The notes beneath the pieces are model-generated. The model did not search any database, was not told the origin of the DNA, and saw only the letters and a program-made list of their open reading frames with translations. Below, one piece after another: positions 6,204 through 8,826 of a stretch of 8,826 nucleotides of DNA. Source of the DNA: Sulfurovum sp. GTDB taxonomy: Bacteria > Campylobacterota > Campylobacteria > Campylobacterales > Sulfurovaceae. Numbering within the stretch: position 1 is the stretch's first letter; each line of letters opens with the position of its first letter. The stretch is taken from contig JALSPX010000206.1 in the NCBI GenBank assembly GCA_026985755.1, positions 1 to 8,826 of the forward strand. Direction: 5' to 3'. The position numbers and the translations under genes were made by a program.

Positions 6204-6500
6204 TTATATATTTTCAAATTTTTTAGATAACCTATCGGCTCTACGGTTCCAATAGTATGCAAAGGTAAATTTATAGAGTATAAAGAATACTACAAAAACT
6301 ATGAACATAAAAACAACAAAATCAATCATACTAAAATGTTCTTCTTTGGGCATAGTGATAAAATAGATTAAAACTCCATAGGTCAATCCATAATATATAG
6401 TCATTTTGAAAAGGAGTCCTGAAGTTATGTGTTCTGTTTGTTTTGGCTTCAGAGACAAAAATGGCCACCAACCCCAATCCATATCTGTGAGTTTATTCAT
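6204..6500 (-). CDS. Small membrane protein (98 aa, two predicted TM helices), first gene of the array
   Basis: The protein has a short N-terminal tryptophan-rich segment (DMDWGWWPFLSLKPKQ, residues 6-21), two hydrophobic helices at about 33-49 and 58-79, and a basic C-terminal tail (YYWNRRADRLSKKF). The aromatic motif at the membrane edge is distinctive, but I cannot assign a named family. Two starts are possible. The ATG at 6500 has a GGA 7 nt upstream. A TTG at 6512 is preceded by AAGGA at 6 nt and would add four residues. I give the ATG and regard the TTG as a real alternative. The gene is divergent from the DUF2089 gene, heads the minus-strand array, and is followed after 4 nt by the 139-residue gene. 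The base composition here is strikingly AT-rich. Confidence 0.68.
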   Translation of the reverse strand: MNKLTDMDWGWWPFLSLKPKQTEHITSGLLFKMTIYYGLTYGVLIYFITMPKEEHFSMIDFVVFMFIVFVVFFILYKFTFAYYWNRRADRLSKKFENI

Positions 6501-6544
6501 AAAGTTTTCCAAATTTATTCCTTAATATTATTTATTCTATTGGC

Positions 6545-6550
6545 ATTATA
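6545..6550 (-). promoter_or_regulatory. Possible -10 element for the minus-strand small-gene array
   Basis: On the minus strand TATAAT lies at 6550-6545, about 45 nt before the ATG at 6500. No good -35 is found at 16-18 bp spacing (TTACTT at 17 bp is poor). It lies just outside the -35 of the divergent promoter, so the two directions could interfere. In Campylobacterota a -35 box is often weak, which keeps this plausible. Confidence 0.45.
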
Positions 6551-6551
6551 C

Positions 6552-6580
6552 TTGACTTATATTAAAAAAGTAACTATAAT
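6552..6580 (+). promoter_or_regulatory. Sigma-70 promoter of the DUF2089-LemA-TPM operon
   Basis: TTGACT (6552-6557), a 17-bp spacer and TATAAT (6575-6580) form a near-consensus promoter. The predicted start is near 6587, giving a leader of about 26 nt with GAGGA (6604-6608) before the ATG at 6613. The intergenic stretch 6501-6612 between the divergent genes holds little besides this promoter and the opposing -10. Confidence 0.8.
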
Positions 6581-6612
6581 TTTTTAATTATATTTAAATT
6601 AGTGAGGAAAAA

Positions 6613-6972
6613 ATGACAGAATGTTTAGTATGTAAGCATCATTTGACTATAGAGTCACTCTCTTGTGAGAAGTGTAAAATGACGTATAACAGTACCTTTT
6701 CTTTTCCTCGTTTGGCACGTTTGAGCAAAGAAGAGCAGAGGTTAGCGGAGTCACTTATACTTCATGGGGGTAATCTAAAGACTATGGCAGAGACTTTGGA
6801 TGTAAGTTACCCTACATTAAAAAAAAGGCTTAACGAACTCTCTTCTTCACTTAAAAAAAAGCAAAAAGAAGATGAACGGCAGATAGAAGATATTTTATAT
6901 GCCATAGAATCTAAAGAGATTAGTGCAGAAGAGGGCATCAAATTAATACGGGAGATAAATGGTGAAATATAG
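6613..6972 (+). CDS. DUF2089 family zinc-ribbon/HTH regulator
   Basis: This 119-residue protein is a compact DUF2089 protein. Two CxxC pairs (C4/C7 and C18/C21) form a zinc ribbon. A helix-turn-helix follows at about residues 38-77 (SKEEQRLAESLI, NLKTMAETLDVSYPTLKKRLNEL). A lysine-rich linker then leads to a short helical hairpin at about 88-117 (IEDILYAIESKEISAEEGIK), like the SHOCT-like tail seen in this family. Members are presumed transcription regulators and often sit beside small membrane-protein genes; the targets of this one are unknown. The ATG has GAGGA 4 nt upstream and a consensus promoter before it. The stop overlaps the LemA start by 14 nt, so the two products are probably made together. 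Autoregulation of the operon is a reasonable inference, not shown by the sequence. Confidence 0.88.
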   Translation: MTECLVCKHHLTIESLSCEKCKMTYNSTFSFPRLARLSKEEQRLAESLILHGGNLKTMAETLDVSYPTLKKRLNELSSSLKKKQKEDERQIEDILYAIESKEISAEEGIKLIREINGEI

Positions 6973-7666
6973 AGACAAAATAGAAGAACTACAAGAAAAA
7001 GGTTTAGTGAGTGATGCTCAGGCAGAACAGCTTTCTGATACATTACATAACGAAAGTGAAGTAGATGATACGTTCATAGAAGAGGAGATGGGCGAACCTA
7101 GGTCTTATGGTCGTATGATTACAGGTGTTGTGGTGCTAGCTTTGGTCGCGACATTGCTGGTTTCATACAATGGCATAGTCACAAAAGAGGAAAATACCAA
7201 AACAGCGTGGTCACAAGTAGAGAGTAACTTACAAAGAAAGCTTGATTTACTACCAAACCTCGTAAAAGTAGTCAAGCAGTATGCCAAGCATGAAAAAGAG
7301 GTATTTAGGGAAGTAACTGCCCTAAGAGCCAAAGTACAAACCAATTTAAAAAATAGTGCCGATGCAAAGGTGTTGGCACAAGCCAATAGTGCTTTACAAA
7401 GTGCCATAGGCAAAATGATGTTAGTCTCAGAGCGTTACCCTGAACTCAAATCTTCAGAGCACTTTTTACAGCTACAGTCACAAATAGAAGGCAGTGAAAA
7501 CAGGATAAACATCACACGCATGATGTTTAACGATGCAGTGAGTGAATACAATGGCTATATACGTAGAATGCCTGCAAAGTGGGTAGCAAATATGGCTGAC
7601 TTTAAAGCAAAAGAGTACTTCAAGGCAGAAGCACAAGCCCACAAAAAATTTGATATAGGAATATAA
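6959..7666 (+). CDS. LemA family membrane protein with N-terminal SHOCT-like extension
   Basis: Residues 5-29 form a short helical hairpin (RDKIEELQEKGLVSDAQAEQL). An acidic linker (VDDTFIEEEMGE) leads to a single membrane helix at about 53-70. The LemA domain then runs from about 70 to 230, with typical features: YNGIVTKEENTKTAWSQVES, NLQRKLDLLPNLVKVVKQYA, and NINITRMMFNDAVSEYN-type helices near the end (here ENRINITRMMFNDAV). LemA domains are long helical bundles exposed outside the cytoplasmic membrane; their molecular role is not settled. The total of 235 residues is longer than a plain LemA (about 185-200) because of the N-terminal domain. The ATG at 6959 (GGGAG 4 nt upstream) and the GTG at 6962 are both usable and differ by one residue. 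The gene is translationally coupled to DUF2089 upstream and is followed after one base by the TPM lipoprotein gene. Confidence 0.9.
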   Translation: MVKYRDKIEELQEKGLVSDAQAEQLSDTLHNESEVDDTFIEEEMGEPRSYGRMITGVVVLALVATLLVSYNGIVTKEENTKTAWSQVESNLQRKLDLLPNLVKVVKQYAKHEKEVFREVTALRAKVQTNLKNSADAKVLAQANSALQSAIGKMMLVSERYPELKSSEHFLQLQSQIEGSENRINITRMMFNDAVSEYNGYIRRMPAKWVANMADFKAKEYFKAEAQAHKKFDIGI

Positions 7667-7667
7667 G

Positions 7668-8826
7668 ATGAAAATGATTTTGAGCCTTTTGGCAGTAGTA
7701 TTGATGGTAGGATGTAACAGTAAAGTAGATGAAAAAGAAAGTATAGATACGAGTAACATCATTATAGATAATGCCTATGTTGTACTAGATAATGATAAGT
7801 TTATGCAACAGTACAGAGACTTTAACGGACACCTCATTACGGAGTTTGACATAGACTTTCGTACCATTACCACCAGTGATGACGTAGACATAGACAGCTA
7901 TGCCAACAAAGAGTTTGCCAAACTACAAGAAAATAGCCGTTCGCAAAGTGGAAAAGCCATACTGATGGTAGTCAATACATTGCAAGATAAAGTAAGACTA
8001 GAAGTCTCTATGGCGTTAGAACCTGTCTACACCGATGCTTTTGTTTCATACATCGAACGTAAGGGTTTTGTGCCTTACTTTAGAGATGGCAAGTTTGCAG
8101 ATGCCATTTATGCAGCAGCAGAGCTTATCTCAGACAGAGCCTATGAGGCACGAGATGGCAAAGAGTTCATGCCACCTATGGAGAGTAAGTCTATAGGAGC
8201 TGGGGCTAAGACTAAAGCACACATAGGGATAAAAGATGTCAATGCCAAAAAGGGTGATGCGGTCACAGTTGATAGTACGGATACTCCTAAGCAAGTGTTA
8301 CAGAAGTATTTAGATGTACTTAAAAAGCATAACCGTAATCCTAATCTGGACATTTATACTGACGCAACCAAAGCATTTTTCCGTACATGGACAGTGACGA
8401 CTATCAACCAAGACCATGAAGTCGATACTTTATCAAGATGTACAGGAGGAGAGCTGCTTTATGCTAAAGATAGTATACATGCGGTACTTGCACATCGTCC
8501 CTATGACAAGCATAGAAAATGCGCACCGTACTTTTTCAAAAAAGAACAAGGAGCTTGGAAGCTAGATATCGCAACTATGGGGCAGACCATTGGATTTAAT
8601 GTGGATATGCAATGGCATTTTAATCTTGATGAGCGTCTAAAAAAAGAGGGGATGTATTATGCGTTTGCGTTTGATGGGTATGGGTTTGATAGCAATGGCT
8701 ATCCATTTACCCCAATAGGAAAAGGTGAAAAGCCAAAAGGCGCAAGATGGGGATTTCAATCCAATACATGGTATAAACCTAGCGAACAAAATCTCTATAG
8801 GCAAAATCAGAAAAAATATACACGTT
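7668..8826 (+). CDS. TPM-domain lipoprotein (partial, runs off the window)
   Basis: The ATG at 7668 follows the LemA stop by one base and has AGGA 7 nt upstream. The frame stays open for 386 codons to the window edge, so the 3' end is missing. The N-terminus is a short lipoprotein signal (MKMILSLLAVVLMVGC) with the lipid-attachment Cys at 16; Met at -3 makes the lipobox slightly atypical. Residues about 37-160 match a TPM (TLP18.3/Psb32/MOLO-1) domain: FNGHLITEFDIDFRTITT, the strand GKAILMVVNTLQDKVRLEVS, and FVPYFRDGKFADAIYAAAEL. From about 206 (TPKQVLQKYLDVLKKHN) comes a long extension resembling an NTF2-like fold, with two cysteines (C258, C285) that could form a disulfide. The C-terminal part is Trp/Gly/Tyr-rich. 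The protein is probably anchored on the periplasmic side. LemA next to TPM proteins is a recurrent pairing; the biochemical activity is unknown. Confidence 0.85.
   Translation, partial: MKMILSLLAVVLMVGCNSKVDEKESIDTSNIIIDNAYVVLDNDKFMQQYRDFNGHLITEFDIDFRTITTSDDVDIDSYANKEFAKLQENSRSQSGKAILMVVNTLQDKVRLEVSMALEPVYTDAFVSYIERKGFVPYFRDGKFADAIYAAAELISDRAYEARDGKEFMPPMESKSIGAGAKTKAHIGIKDVNAKKGDAVTVDSTDTPKQVLQKYLDVLKKHNRNPNLDIYTDATKAFFRTWTVTTINQDHEVDTLSRCTGGELLYAKDSIHAVLAHRPYDKHRKCAPYFFKKEQGAWKLDIATMGQTIGFNVDMQWHFNLDERLKKEGMYYAFAFDGYGFDSNGYPFTPIGKGEKPKGARWGFQSNTWYKPSEQNLYRQNQKKYTR

Noticed and set aside
6501..6612. Riboswitch or small RNA in the divergent intergenic region
   Set aside because: The stretch is short, AT-rich and occupied by promoter elements; no stable stem-loop set is seen.
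7105..8353. Minus-strand ORFs at 7105-7413, 7478-7762 and 8141-8353
   Set aside because: They are antisense to the LemA and TPM genes, whose domain content is clear.

Overview
The window looks like a chromosomal segment of a Campylobacterota bacterium, probably a Sulfurimonas/Sulfurovum-type organism. The reasons are its low GC content, its compact same-strand operons with short overlaps, and a Nitratiruptor-type aminofutalosine deaminase (the futalosine menaquinone route). The genus assignment is inference from composition and gene content. Region 1 (1-2872, + strand) is the 3' part of a large multidomain, probably secreted carbohydrate-active protein. It has jelly-roll/CBM-like, malectin-like and DUF5011 (Ig-like) modules, an apiosidase-like (DUF4038/GH140) catalytic TIM barrel and a C-terminal collagen-binding-like module. 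Its reading frame is broken by one extra C in a C5 run at 353-357, so it appears as two ORFs. The gene ends before a 32-bp perfect palindrome (2924-2955) that probably terminates transcription in both directions. Region 2 (2984-4826, - strand) holds a toxin-antitoxin pair (ribbon-helix-helix antitoxin and MazF/PemK-type toxin, overlapping by 11 nt) followed 9 nt later by the aminofutalosine deaminase gene. A textbook sigma-70 promoter (TTGACA, 17 bp, extended TGC-TATAAT at 4852-4880) reads into the antitoxin gene and most likely through the whole three-gene unit. Region 3 (4877-6500, - strand) is a very AT-rich, tightly packed array of five small genes of unknown function: two membrane proteins and three cytoplasmic-looking proteins. 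It resembles an accessory or immunity-type island, but no toxin is seen in the window. Region 4 (6552-8826, + strand) is a divergently transcribed operon with a strong consensus promoter. It encodes a DUF2089 zinc-ribbon/HTH regulator, a LemA-family membrane protein with an extra N-terminal helical domain, and a TPM-domain lipoprotein with a long C-terminal extension that runs off the window. This is a recognisable regulator-LemA-TPM envelope module. No tRNA, rRNA, CRISPR array or transposase was seen. There is no gene-free stretch longer than about 115 bases.
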